Counted from the first letter of the stretch, positions 1 through 5,078 are shown. The stretch: DNA of 5,123 nucleotides from Actinomycetota bacterium (GCA_016781115.1 JADDQX010000053.1:7626-12748), one strand, 5' to 3'. Program-made: numbers and translations. Notes: generated by a model not told the origin, from the letters alone.

Positions 1-1152
1 GTTCGAGTGTGTTCTAGACCCGGGCGGCAACCGGTGCGCCCCCAAAGGATTGAGCTCCTCTTCTCCAAGCGTGTTGTTGAGCAACATGCCGCGGACGACG
101 AGGCCGGCGCCGTACCCGTTCGATTCGGTGAGCGAGCAGACGTAGCCGTCGCTGTCGGCGGCGGACATATGGGTGGTGTCACCCGACCGCTGGGACCGAG
201 ACTGCAGCTCCTTCAACGCCTCGGTGAACGCGGCGGCGACGCCATCCGGATCCTGATAACGCTCCTTGCGATAGCCGACGGCCGCGCGCTGCGCCTCGAC
301 GATGACGCGCAGCCGCTCGACCTCATCAGAGAGATCCGCGTACTGGAGCAGGGCCAGCATGTGGATGAGGACGGCTCCGCCCACCGCCGGCGGGGGATTC
401 GACGAGACGATCCAGCCGAACGCTTCTGTGGAGATCGGGCTACGGATCTCGGCTTCGTAATCCGCCAGGTCGCGCACCTGCATGAAGCCCCCGTCGGCGA
501 CCATCGCGTCCGACATGTCGCGCGCGAGCTCGCCCGAGTAGAAGACCGCTGGACCCTTCGCTGCTATCAGCTCGAGTGATTCCGCTAGCTCGGGTTGGCT
601 GAATGTTGCTCGCTCTCGCAGAGGTTCTCCGTCGGAGCTGAACATCCGCCGCGCCGCGGGGTACTTCGACCAGATCATCTCCCAGGTGCACGAGAGGTAG
701 TAGTCGGAGGTTCGCGGGAAGGGCAACCCATCGCGGGCGGCTTCGATCGCGTCGGCGAACAGCGCCTCCCACTCGATCTTCCCGTGACGCTCCCACGCCT
801 TCCGAACCGCGGCGAGTACCCCCGGGACCGCGACGGACCCTCCACCGATGCCCATGTAGATGCCGTCGGCGTACTCCGGGAGGAAGATCCGCTGGATGCC
901 CTGTCCCGGCGTCTCGGGCACGGTGAACGGCATGATGTTGTTGCCGTCGATCACCTCTACCTCGTCATTGGGCGTTCGGATCGTTATGAAGCCGGAGCCG
1001 CCGATGGACGTGAAGAAAGGCTCCGCGACCCAACCCATGATGGCTGCCGCGAGGCAGGCGTCTATCCCGTTGCCGCCGGAGCGAGCGACGTTGATCGCGG
1101 CTTGGGTTCCAAGCTTGTTGCCGGCGGCGATGGCGAGTTTCGGAGCACCCAT
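1..1152 (-). CDS. Gamma-glutamyltransferase-like Ntn-hydrolase (C-terminus cut by window edge)
   Basis: The frame is open for 384 codons from ATG at 1152 to the window edge, so the start is present and the C-terminal part of the small subunit is missing. Family enzymes are made as one chain that self-cleaves before a threonine, which becomes the nucleophile for attack on gamma-glutamyl amides. The N-terminal core matches the family (SGGNGIDACLAAAIMGWVAEP, about residues 25-45; IGGSGF at 50-55). So do ELAESLELIAAKGP and SSNPPPAVGG before the cleavage site. The processing motif is DTTHMSAADSDGY, giving Thr326 as the expected nucleophile, followed by LTESNGYGAG and LLNN (357-360). No signal peptide is visible, so it is probably cytoplasmic, unlike periplasmic E. 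coli Ggt. The substrate-binding arginine of E. coli (R114 in DFRE) is replaced by Asn71 in DGNN, and D433 aligns with Glu364. It is therefore a divergent GGT-like enzyme, and glutathione may not be its substrate. Membership of the superfamily is secure; the reaction is not. Confidence 0.9.
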   Translation of the reverse strand, partial: MGAPKLAIAAGNKLGTQAAINVARSGGNGIDACLAAAIMGWVAEPFFTSIGGSGFITIRTPNDEVEVIDGNNIMPFTVPETPGQGIQRIFLPEYADGIYMGIGGGSVAVPGVLAAVRKAWERHGKIEWEALFADAIEAARDGLPFPRTSDYYLSCTWEMIWSKYPAARRMFSSDGEPLRERATFSQPELAESLELIAAKGPAVFYSGELARDMSDAMVADGGFMQVRDLADYEAEIRSPISTEAFGWIVSSNPPPAVGGAVLIHMLALLQYADLSDEVERLRVIVEAQRAAVGYRKERYQDPDGVAAAFTEALKELQSRSQRSGDTTHMSAADSDGYVCSLTESNGYGAGLVVRGMLLNNTLGEEELNPLGAHRLPPGSRTHSN

Positions 1153-1158
1153 CAAGCG

Positions 1159-1164
1159 AGGATA
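1159..1164 (-). promoter_or_regulatory. Leaderless-type -10 box for the GGT-like gene
   Basis: On the minus strand TATCCT lies exactly 6 nt (CGCTTG) before the ATG at 1152, which would place the transcription start at or next to the start codon. No Shine-Dalgarno sequence is suitably placed and no clear -35 box is visible. An in-frame TTG directly precedes the ATG and could be an alternative start. The call rests on the spacing shared with the other unit-leading genes in the window. Confidence 0.5.
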
Positions 1165-1170
1165 GCGGCG

Positions 1171-1199
1171 CGCTCTCGGTCGGAGCGACCCACGGGTGG
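1171..1199. repeat. Short nested inverted repeats between divergent genes
   Basis: GGTCG-GAG-CGACC (1178-1190) is a perfect 5-bp inverted repeat. CCAC-GG-GTGG (1190-1199) follows it, and CGCTC (1171-1175) also pairs with GAGCG (1183-1187). The cluster lies upstream of both divergent promoters, in the GGT-like/SRPBCC intergenic region, where an operator could sit. The arms are short for GC-rich DNA, so chance is a real alternative. Confidence 0.2.
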
Positions 1200-1229
1200 C
1201 GGAACCTCCTGTTAGCTCCGCCGACGCCT

Positions 1230-1235
1230 TACCTT
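1230..1235 (+). promoter_or_regulatory. Leaderless-type -10 box for the SRPBCC gene
   Basis: TACCTT is followed by 6 nt (GTTGTG) and then the ATG at 1242. There is no Shine-Dalgarno sequence just upstream of the ATG and no recognisable -35 box. The spacing supports ATG 1242 over the in-frame GTG at 1239. Confidence 0.5.
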
Positions 1236-1241
1236 GTTGTG

Positions 1242-1700
1242 ATGCCGCGCGCTCACCACACGAAGATCTTCCAGACCCAAGCATCGATCGCATCGGGCGC
1301 GTCGTGGGAGACCGTCATCGCGACGATTCTGCGGCCGTCGACGTGGCCGCAGTGGCAAGCGGAGATCGTTTCGACGGAGGGTCCCGAGCGGGTGGAGGAG
1401 GGGGCGGTGGTCGACGGAGCGGCCCGGCTCCTCGGTTTCGATGTCACTGGTCGGAGCATCGCGACGAACGTGCAGGAGGATGTCTTCGAAGAGGACGTGA
1501 TCGTCGGGGTGCGGATGCGCGTGACCTACCGCGTGATGCCGCGCGAGGGCGGGTCCCTCATCAGCCATCGGATGGATGCGGACCTACCTGCAGGGATCGC
1601 AGGCTCGGTTCTCTCGCTGCTTCTCAGATGGCGGCTGAAGAAGATGCAGGTGCGTCTGCTGGACCGGCTGCGCGTTCAGGCGGAGGAAGCGTCCCGCTGA
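1242..1700 (+). CDS. SRPBCC-family (START/Bet v1-like) protein
   Basis: The 152-residue product looks like a single SRPBCC domain, a helix-grip fold with a deep hydrophobic pocket that binds lipids, polyketides or other small hydrophobic ligands. Family signs are an N-terminal strand followed by a helix with the characteristic W..W segment (ILRPSTWPQWQAEI, about residues 29-42), alternating beta strands (VEEGAVVDGAARLLGFDVTGRS and VGVRMRVTYRVMP), and a long C-terminal helix rich in Leu, Arg and Lys (LSLLLRWRLKKMQVRLLDRLRV, about 124-145) that would close the cavity. The length is usual for single-domain members. No signal peptide or membrane segment is evident. ATG 1242 was chosen over GTG 1239 because it sits 6 nt after a -10 box. 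The gene stands alone, divergent from the GGT-like gene, and its last 25 bp overlap the end of the convergent CBS gene. The ligand cannot be predicted. Confidence 0.8.
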   Translation: MPRAHHTKIFQTQASIASGASWETVIATILRPSTWPQWQAEIVSTEGPERVEEGAVVDGAARLLGFDVTGRSIATNVQEDVFEEDVIVGVRMRVTYRVMPREGGSLISHRMDADLPAGIAGSVLSLLLRWRLKKMQVRLLDRLRVQAEEASR

Positions 1701-2074
1701 ACCATCGCGGCCATGTTGTCGAGCAGGTCCCGTAGCGACACGATCCCCACAGGATCGTCCATCTCCATCACCAGGAGGTGGCGAAAACCTCCGTCGGTCA
1801 TCGCCTTGGCGGCGCGGACGATGTCCCAGCCGGGAGTGCCGCTCACCACCTCTCGCGTCATGATCTCGGCGACCTTCGTCTCGTCCATGCGCTGATCGGC
1901 CGCGATCGCCCTCAAGATGTCTCGTTCGGTGACTATGCCGGCCACCTTCTCGTTCTCGATCACGACCGCGCATCCGACGCCGCGATCCGTCATCACCTTC
2001 GCGGCCCGCCTCAGCGTCGCGTTCGGATCGACCGTGAGGAGGTGGCGCACCGCGACATCTCGCAGCAGCTTCAT
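1676..2074 (-). CDS. Stand-alone tandem CBS-domain protein
   Basis: The 132-residue product consists of two CBS motifs and little else. CBS1 spans about residues 10-60 (HLLTVDPNATLRRAAKVM, then VAGIVTERDIL) and CBS2 about 68-120 (VAEIMTREV, then GFRHLLV and VGIVSLRDLL). Tandem CBS motifs form a Bateman module that usually senses AMP, ATP, NAD or S-adenosylmethionine. The ribose-phosphate-binding T/S-x-x-D positions are kept in both halves (TERD at 49-52, SLRD at 113-116), which suggests that nucleotide binding is intact. No enzymatic or membrane domain is attached, so it probably acts as a regulator of a partner that is not obvious here. ATG 2074 is preferred because MKLLRDVAVRHL matches the usual N-terminus of the family. 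A GTG at 2116 would add 14 residues of proline-rich leader without family character. The gene is divergent from the endonuclease IV gene. Confidence 0.85.
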   Translation of the reverse strand: MKLLRDVAVRHLLTVDPNATLRRAAKVMTDRGVGCAVVIENEKVAGIVTERDILRAIAADQRMDETKVAEIMTREVVSGTPGWDIVRAAKAMTDGGFRHLLVMEMDDPVGIVSLRDLLDNMAAMVQRDASSA

Positions 2075-2080
2075 CGGCGC

Positions 2081-2110
2081 ATCTTGCTCCAAGTCGGGGG
2101 GAAAGGGCAA
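2081..2110 (-). promoter_or_regulatory. Possible promoter of the CBS-domain gene
   Basis: On the minus strand TTGCCC (2105-2110, 4 of 6 to TTGACA), an 18-nt spacer and CAAGAT (2081-2086, a weak -10 matching the key A2 and T6) are followed by 6 nt and the ATG at 2074. The -10-to-start distance equals that of the other unit-leading genes, which also supports ATG 2074. The hexamers themselves are weak. An imperfect GGAG 12 nt before the ATG is the competing reading. Confidence 0.3.
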
Positions 2111-2123
2111 CCGCACCTTCGGC

Positions 2124-2129
2124 TAGCTT
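2124..2129 (+). promoter_or_regulatory. Leaderless-type -10 box for nfo
   Basis: TAGCTT is followed by 6 nt (GTCCGG) and the GTG start at 2136. The start is independently fixed by homology, because the family N-terminus IGAHV begins at residue 3, so this instance calibrates the spacing seen elsewhere. No -35 box and no Shine-Dalgarno sequence are visible. Confidence 0.55.
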
Positions 2130-2135
2130 GTCCGG

Positions 2136-2885
2136 GTGATCATCGGAGCGCACGTACCAGATGCCGATCCGATTGCCGAGGCTGCTGCGGTCGACGCGCA
2201 GTGCGTCCAGCTGTTCGTGGGGCCGCCACAGTCGTGGAAGAAGCCACCTCCGCGCGCCGACGCCGAGATCTTGAAGGCCTCCGACCTCCCGGTCTACGTC
2301 CACGCTCCCTATCTGATCAACGTCGCCTCGCCCAACAACAGGGTCCGGATCCCATCCCGCAAGATCCTCGATCAGACGCTGGAAGCCGCGGCCCTCGTGG
2401 GGGCCGCGGGAGTGATCGTCCACGGCGGCCACGCGGAGGACGGTGTCGAGGAAGGTTTCGTTCGTTGGAGAACCGTCTTCGAACGTCTGGAGAGCGAGGT
2501 CCCGGTGTTGATCGAGAACACCGCCGGCGGCACGAACGCGATGACCCGCTACGTGGACACCATCGCGGGCCTGTGGGAGCACCTCGAGGGGTTCGATGTC
2601 GGCTTCTGCTTCGACACCTGCCACGCCCACGCGGCGGGGGAGGATCTGGGCGACGTGGTGAAGCGGGTGCTCGACGCGACGGGCCGGATCGACCTCGTGC
2701 ACGCCAACAGCTCGCGAGACAAGGCGGGAAGCGGAGCGGATCGCCACACCAACTTCGGCGACGGCCAGATCGACACCGGCGTCTTGCTCGAGATGGTGCG
2801 CGCTGCCGGCGACGTACCGGTTATCTGCGAGACGCCGTGGCCCGGGATCGCGGACGACATCGCGTTCCTTAAAGAGAACCTCTAG
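2136..2885 (+). CDS. nfo: Deoxyribonuclease IV (AP endonuclease, endonuclease IV)
   Basis: The enzyme cleaves DNA 5' to abasic sites and removes 3'-blocking groups in base-excision repair, using a trinuclear zinc centre in a TIM barrel. All nine metal ligands of the family can be placed: His56 (YVHAPYLINVAS), His96 (IVHGGH), Glu127 (LIENTAGG), Asp160 and His163 (CFDTCHAHAAG), His189 (LVHANSS), Asp202 and His204 (ADRHTNFGDGQI), and Glu232 (ICETPW). The substrate-contacting N-terminus IGAHV is present. At 249 residues it is somewhat shorter than E. coli Nfo (285). The GTG start is secure because only two residues precede the IGAHV motif. The gene is monocistronic on its strand, divergent from the CBS gene, and shares a CTAG stop overlap with the convergent peroxiredoxin gene. 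The intact active site argues for a working enzyme. Confidence 0.97.
   Translation: MIIGAHVPDADPIAEAAAVDAQCVQLFVGPPQSWKKPPPRADAEILKASDLPVYVHAPYLINVASPNNRVRIPSRKILDQTLEAAALVGAAGVIVHGGHAEDGVEEGFVRWRTVFERLESEVPVLIENTAGGTNAMTRYVDTIAGLWEHLEGFDVGFCFDTCHAHAAGEDLGDVVKRVLDATGRIDLVHANSSRDKAGSGADRHTNFGDGQIDTGVLLEMVRAAGDVPVICETPWPGIADDIAFLKENL
2882..2885. other. CTAG shared by two convergent stop codons
   Basis: The palindrome CTAG supplies the TAG stop of nfo on the plus strand (2883-2885) and the TAG stop of the peroxiredoxin gene on the minus strand (2884-2882). The two reading frames therefore overlap by 4 bp and leave no room for a terminator between them. No strong hairpin followed by a T tract is visible on either side. 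Confidence 0.9.
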
Positions 2886-3340
2886 ACGCTGAGTCGCTCC
2901 CGCAGCGCGTCGACGTGCCCTTGCGCCTTCACGCCATACTCGGCGTGCTCGATCCGGCCTTCTTCGTCGATCACGAAGGTCGAGCGCTTGATCCGGATAG
3001 GGATCGTCTTGTAGTTGCCGAGCTCTTTGTATGCGCCGTAGGCGCGGGCGGTGGAGACGTCCTCGTCGATCAGCAGCGGGAAGTTGAGCCCGTATCTGTC
3101 GGCGAACCTCCGGTGAGACGCGGCCCCCTGCGGGCTGATTCCGAACACGACGTAGCCGGCTCGCGAGAGATCGGGGGATGCATCCCGGAAATCGCACGAT
3201 TCGGTCGTACAACCGGGCGTATCGTCTGCCGGATAGAAGTAGAGGATCACCTTTCGGCCCTTGAGGTCCGTGAGCCTCCATGTGTGTCCGTCGGCATCTT
3301 GAAGCTCGAACTCCGGAGCCTCGTCTCCCTGCTGCAGCAT
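2882..3340 (-). CDS. bcp: Peroxiredoxin of the Bcp/PrxQ type (thioredoxin-dependent thiol peroxidase)
   Basis: The enzyme reduces hydrogen peroxide and organic hydroperoxides through a reactive cysteine that is recycled by thioredoxin. The 152-residue AhpC-TSA domain is full length. It begins with GDEAPEFELQDADG, and the strand VILYFYPADDTPGCTTESCDFRD carries the active site: Pro37, Thr41, peroxidatic Cys44 and resolving Cys49. The five-residue gap between the cysteines is the atypical 2-Cys PrxQ arrangement with an intramolecular disulfide. Arg119 in RSTFVIDEEGRI completes the catalytic pocket. No signal peptide is seen, so it is cytoplasmic. It is the last gene of the four-gene minus-strand run, 22 nt behind the DUF2017 gene, and has its own Shine-Dalgarno sequence. 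Its stop overlaps that of nfo; adjacency to a repair nuclease suits an oxidative-stress theme, but co-regulation is not shown. Confidence 0.96.
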   Translation of the reverse strand: MLQQGDEAPEFELQDADGHTWRLTDLKGRKVILYFYPADDTPGCTTESCDFRDASPDLSRAGYVVFGISPQGAASHRRFADRYGLNFPLLIDEDVSTARAYGAYKELGNYKTIPIRIKRSTFVIDEEGRIEHAEYGVKAQGHVDALRERLSV

Positions 3341-3344
3341 CTGT

Positions 3345-3350
3345 CTCCCT
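3345..3350 (-). promoter_or_regulatory. Ribosome binding site of the peroxiredoxin gene
   Basis: AGGGAG on the minus strand ends 4 nt (ACAG) before the ATG at 3340, inside the 22-nt gap after the DUF2017 stop. It fixes the start and contrasts with the genes that head transcription units, which lack such a site. Confidence 0.65.
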
Positions 3351-3362
3351 TTCCGCCGCGAG

Positions 3363-3839
3363 CTACGCGCTCAGCTCTTCCAACATCGACCCCTGCAGCC
3401 ATCCGAGCCAGTGGAGTATCGCCAAGGCTGGGGCTTCGGGATCGTTCGGGTCGTACTCGCGCCCCATCTTCTCGTCATCGACCTCTAGACGGGTTCCGAT
3501 CGCGAGCCTGATGTCGTTCAGAGACCTCAGCCAGGATTCGGCTGCGTCCGGCGAAAGGCTCATGTCGGCGGAGCCCCTTGGACCCAACGCTTCTTGCACC
3601 ACGCGCACTGCCTCGAGCTTCACCGTGCGAAGCTCGTCGCCGACAAGCTCCCGGTACGCCTTCTCTTCGCCGTCATCCTGATGAGCGCGCGGGAAGAGGC
3701 GTTGCAACACTTCATCCGAGGGTGGGATGTCCGCCTCTAGCAGCATCCGCATCTCCTTCAGGAGCTCGCGCAGGATCCCGGCCTCTTGCTCGTCCAGCTG
3801 CAGGTGCAAGCTATCCCCCTGCTTGTCTAGCTCCGGCAC
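3363..3839 (-). CDS. DUF2017-family protein (function unknown)
   Basis: The 158-residue acidic, helix-rich protein matches the DUF2017 family of actinobacteria. Recognisable blocks are an N-terminal helix after LHLQLDEQEAGILRELLKEM, the RLFPRAHQDD segment (48-56) followed by AYRELVGDELR (61-71), the SWLRSLNDIRLAIGTRLEV block (about 102-120), and the C-terminal LAILHWLGWLQGSMLEEL (about 139-156). It has no catalytic motif, signal peptide or membrane segment that I can recognise. It starts with GTG directly after the clpS TGA, with no bases between, and has a Shine-Dalgarno sequence inside the end of clpS, so translation is probably coupled. DUF2017 genes are commonly found next to clpS in actinobacteria, which suggests a link to the Clp adaptor or protease, but no biochemical role is established to my knowledge. 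Family assignment is strong; function is open. Confidence 0.88.
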   Translation of the reverse strand: MPELDKQGDSLHLQLDEQEAGILRELLKEMRMLLEADIPPSDEVLQRLFPRAHQDDGEEKAYRELVGDELRTVKLEAVRVVQEALGPRGSADMSLSPDAAESWLRSLNDIRLAIGTRLEVDDEKMGREYDPNDPEAPALAILHWLGWLQGSMLEELSA

Positions 3840-4139
3840 TCAGTCGCTCCTGGTGATCGTCGCCCACAGACCGTGCGCGTGCAGGCGGTAGCAATCGAGC
3901 TCGGCTTTCTCCCGGGGGCCGCTCGACACGACCGAGCGCCCTTCGTGGTGCACCTCGAGCATGAGCTTCGTCGCCTTCGCGAGCGGGTAGCCGAACAGTT
4001 TCTGGAACACCCACGTCACGTAGGACATGAGGTTTATCGGGTCGTTCCATACGATCACGAGCCATGGCTTGTCGGGGTCGGCGACATCTTCGGAAGAGAC
4101 CTCGTCGATCCGCTCGGGAGCGATCGTTGTCTGCGTCAA
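3840..4139 (-). CDS. clpS: ATP-dependent Clp protease adaptor ClpS
   Basis: ClpS binds N-degron substrates with a bulky hydrophobic first residue and hands them to the ClpC/ClpA unfoldase for degradation by ClpP. From the proposed TTG at 4139 the product has 99 residues: a short, probably flexible N-terminal tail (1-23) and then the core. WNDPINLMSYVTWVFQKLFG (31-50) holds pocket residues Asn32 and Asp33; a proline replaces the second Asp of E. coli ClpS, as in actinobacterial homologues. ATKLMLEVHHEGRSVVSSG (56-74) holds Met60 and His64, and LHAHGLWATI (87-96) forms the last strand. The start is inferred: the frame extends upstream inside the preceding dehydrogenase gene without ClpS-like sequence, TTG 4139 is the only reasonable start after that gene's stop, and no strong Shine-Dalgarno sequence precedes it. 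A gap of 10 nt to the upstream gene suggests coupling or reinitiation. Confidence 0.93.
   Translation of the reverse strand: MTQTTIAPERIDEVSSEDVADPDKPWLVIVWNDPINLMSYVTWVFQKLFGYPLAKATKLMLEVHHEGRSVVSSGPREKAELDCYRLHAHGLWATITRSD
3847..3851 (-). promoter_or_regulatory. Ribosome binding site of the DUF2017 gene, inside clpS
   Basis: AGGAG on the minus strand lies 7 nt before the GTG at 3839, within the last codons of clpS. Together with the TGA-GTG junction it indicates coupled translation of the two genes. Confidence 0.65.
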
Positions 4140-4149
4140 CGTTGCTGTC

Positions 4150-5055
4150 TCACTGCTGTTCCGGCGGCTTGACAGCGTGCCCGCCGAATTCCTTTCGCAG
4201 CGCCGCAAGCACCTTGCCGGAGAACGACTCCTCCTGCCGCGAGGCGAAGCGGGCGAAGAGGGCGGTCGCGAGTGCGGGAGCGGGGACGGCGCGATCGATC
4301 GCCTCGCCCAGCGCCCACCTGCCCTCTCCCGAGTCCGCCACGTGATCCGTGAGCCGCTCGAGTTGAGGGTCCTCGGCGAGGGCCGACGCCAGGAGGTCGA
4401 GGAGCCAGGATCTGACGACGCTGCCATGTCTCCATACCTCTGCCACCTGGGCCAGGTCGAGGTCGAACTCGCTCGCCCGCATCAACTCGAAGCCCTCGCC
4501 GTAAGCCTGCATCAGGCCGTACTCGATCGCGTTGTGGACCATCTTCACGAAGTGACCCGCTCCAGGAGGGCCGACGCGGACGTAGCCGTGCGCTGGAGCC
4601 AGCGTCTCGAACAGCGGCCTCAGCCGCTCGAACTCCTCCTCGTCGGCCCCGATCATCAGGCAATAGCCCGCTTCCAGACCCCAGATCCCGCCGGAGGTGC
4701 CCGCGTCGACGAGCGAGAGACCCTTCGCGAACAGCCATGAGGCACGCTCGACGGTATCGGTGTACCTGGAGTTGCCGCCGTCGATGACGATGTCACCCGG
4801 GGTCAGGATCGTCGACAGGCTTTCCATCGTCGAGCGCGTGATCGCTCCGGCGGGAACCATCAACCAAACGACGCGCGGCGCCTCGAGCTTCGATGCCATG
4901 TCCTCCAGCGATGACGCACCGACGGCGCCTTCGTCGACACTCTTCGCGATGGCGGCCGGGTTCACGTCGTAAGCCACCACTTCGTGGCCGCCGCGGACGA
5001 GGCGAAGGCTCATGTTCGCGCCCATCTTGCCCAGTCCCACCATCCCGATCCGCAT
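4150..5055 (-). CDS. gnd: 6-phosphogluconate dehydrogenase, decarboxylating, short GndA-type
   Basis: The 301-residue enzyme belongs to the short form of the 6-phosphogluconate dehydrogenase family, which oxidatively decarboxylates 6-phosphogluconate to ribulose 5-phosphate; long forms have about 470 residues. The Rossmann nucleotide motif is GLGKMGANM (7-15). Asp30 at the end of the second strand (VVAYD) suggests NAD rather than NADP. DGGNS (92-96), DAGTSGGIWGLEAG (117-130), the catalytic Lys171, Asn175 and Glu178 (GHFVKMVHNAIEYG), and SGEGRW (242-247) match the substrate site. The C-terminal LRKEFGGH (286-293) carries the Arg and His that reach into the partner subunit. It heads the minus-strand run gnd-clpS-DUF2017-bcp and is divergent from a metal-binding protein gene across 23 bp. 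The ATG is fixed by the immediate RIGMVGLGKMG motif. A broader beta-hydroxyacid dehydrogenase is the alternative, but GEGRW and FGGH favour Gnd. Confidence 0.93.
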   Translation of the reverse strand: MRIGMVGLGKMGANMSLRLVRGGHEVVAYDVNPAAIAKSVDEGAVGASSLEDMASKLEAPRVVWLMVPAGAITRSTMESLSTILTPGDIVIDGGNSRYTDTVERASWLFAKGLSLVDAGTSGGIWGLEAGYCLMIGADEEEFERLRPLFETLAPAHGYVRVGPPGAGHFVKMVHNAIEYGLMQAYGEGFELMRASEFDLDLAQVAEVWRHGSVVRSWLLDLLASALAEDPQLERLTDHVADSGEGRWALGEAIDRAVPAPALATALFARFASRQEESFSGKVLAALRKEFGGHAVKPPEQQ

Positions 5056-5062
5056 GCGGGGA

Positions 5063-5068
5063 AGGTTA
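5063..5068 (-). promoter_or_regulatory. Leaderless-type -10 box for gnd and probably its operon
   Basis: On the minus strand TAACCT lies 7 nt before the gnd ATG at 5055, with no Shine-Dalgarno sequence between. A TTGAAG is seen at 5090-5095, but the 21-nt spacer is too long for a normal -35. This box shares two bases (5067-5068) with the divergent -10 box. Confidence 0.5.
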
Positions 5069-5072
5069 GCCT
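5067..5072 (+). promoter_or_regulatory. Leaderless-type -10 box for the metal-binding protein gene
   Basis: TAGCCT is followed by 6 nt (GGTGCC) and the ATG at 5079. It overlaps the oppositely directed gnd -10 box by two bases, so both promoters fit into a 23-bp intergenic stretch and polymerase could probably occupy only one at a time. Confidence 0.5.
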
Positions 5073-5078
5073 GGTGCC

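Noticed and set aside
2075..2116. GTG start that would lengthen the CBS protein by 14 residues
   Set aside because: The added MRLPFPPDLEQDAP is not family-like, and ATG 2074 has the same 6-nt distance to a weak -10 box as the other genes.
1778..2872. A 364-codon open frame on the plus strand
   Set aside because: It covers the antisense of the CBS gene and an alternative frame of nfo. The product is Arg-rich with no domain, while both overlapped genes are well supported.
2887..2907. CGCTG...CAGCG hairpin just beyond the nfo stop as a terminator
   Set aside because: The arms are only 5 bp, no T tract follows, and the sequence lies in the coding region of the peroxiredoxin gene.
1584..3281. 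A 565-codon open frame on the minus strand spanning several genes
   Set aside because: It runs antisense to nfo and in the wrong frame across the CBS and peroxiredoxin genes, which have clear family motifs. Its translation is low-complexity and rich in Arg, Asp and Gly, typical of a stop-poor shadow frame in GC-rich DNA.
4140..4427. N-terminal extension of clpS into gnd
   Set aside because: The upstream in-frame sequence is Ser/Arg/Pro-rich shadow of gnd and bears no ClpS similarity. The family normally has only a short tail before the core, so the start was placed at TTG 4139.
4136..4738. 200-codon minus-strand frame inside gnd
   Set aside because: It is an alternative frame of the 6-phosphogluconate dehydrogenase gene, with Arg/Gly-rich translation and no recognisable motif.
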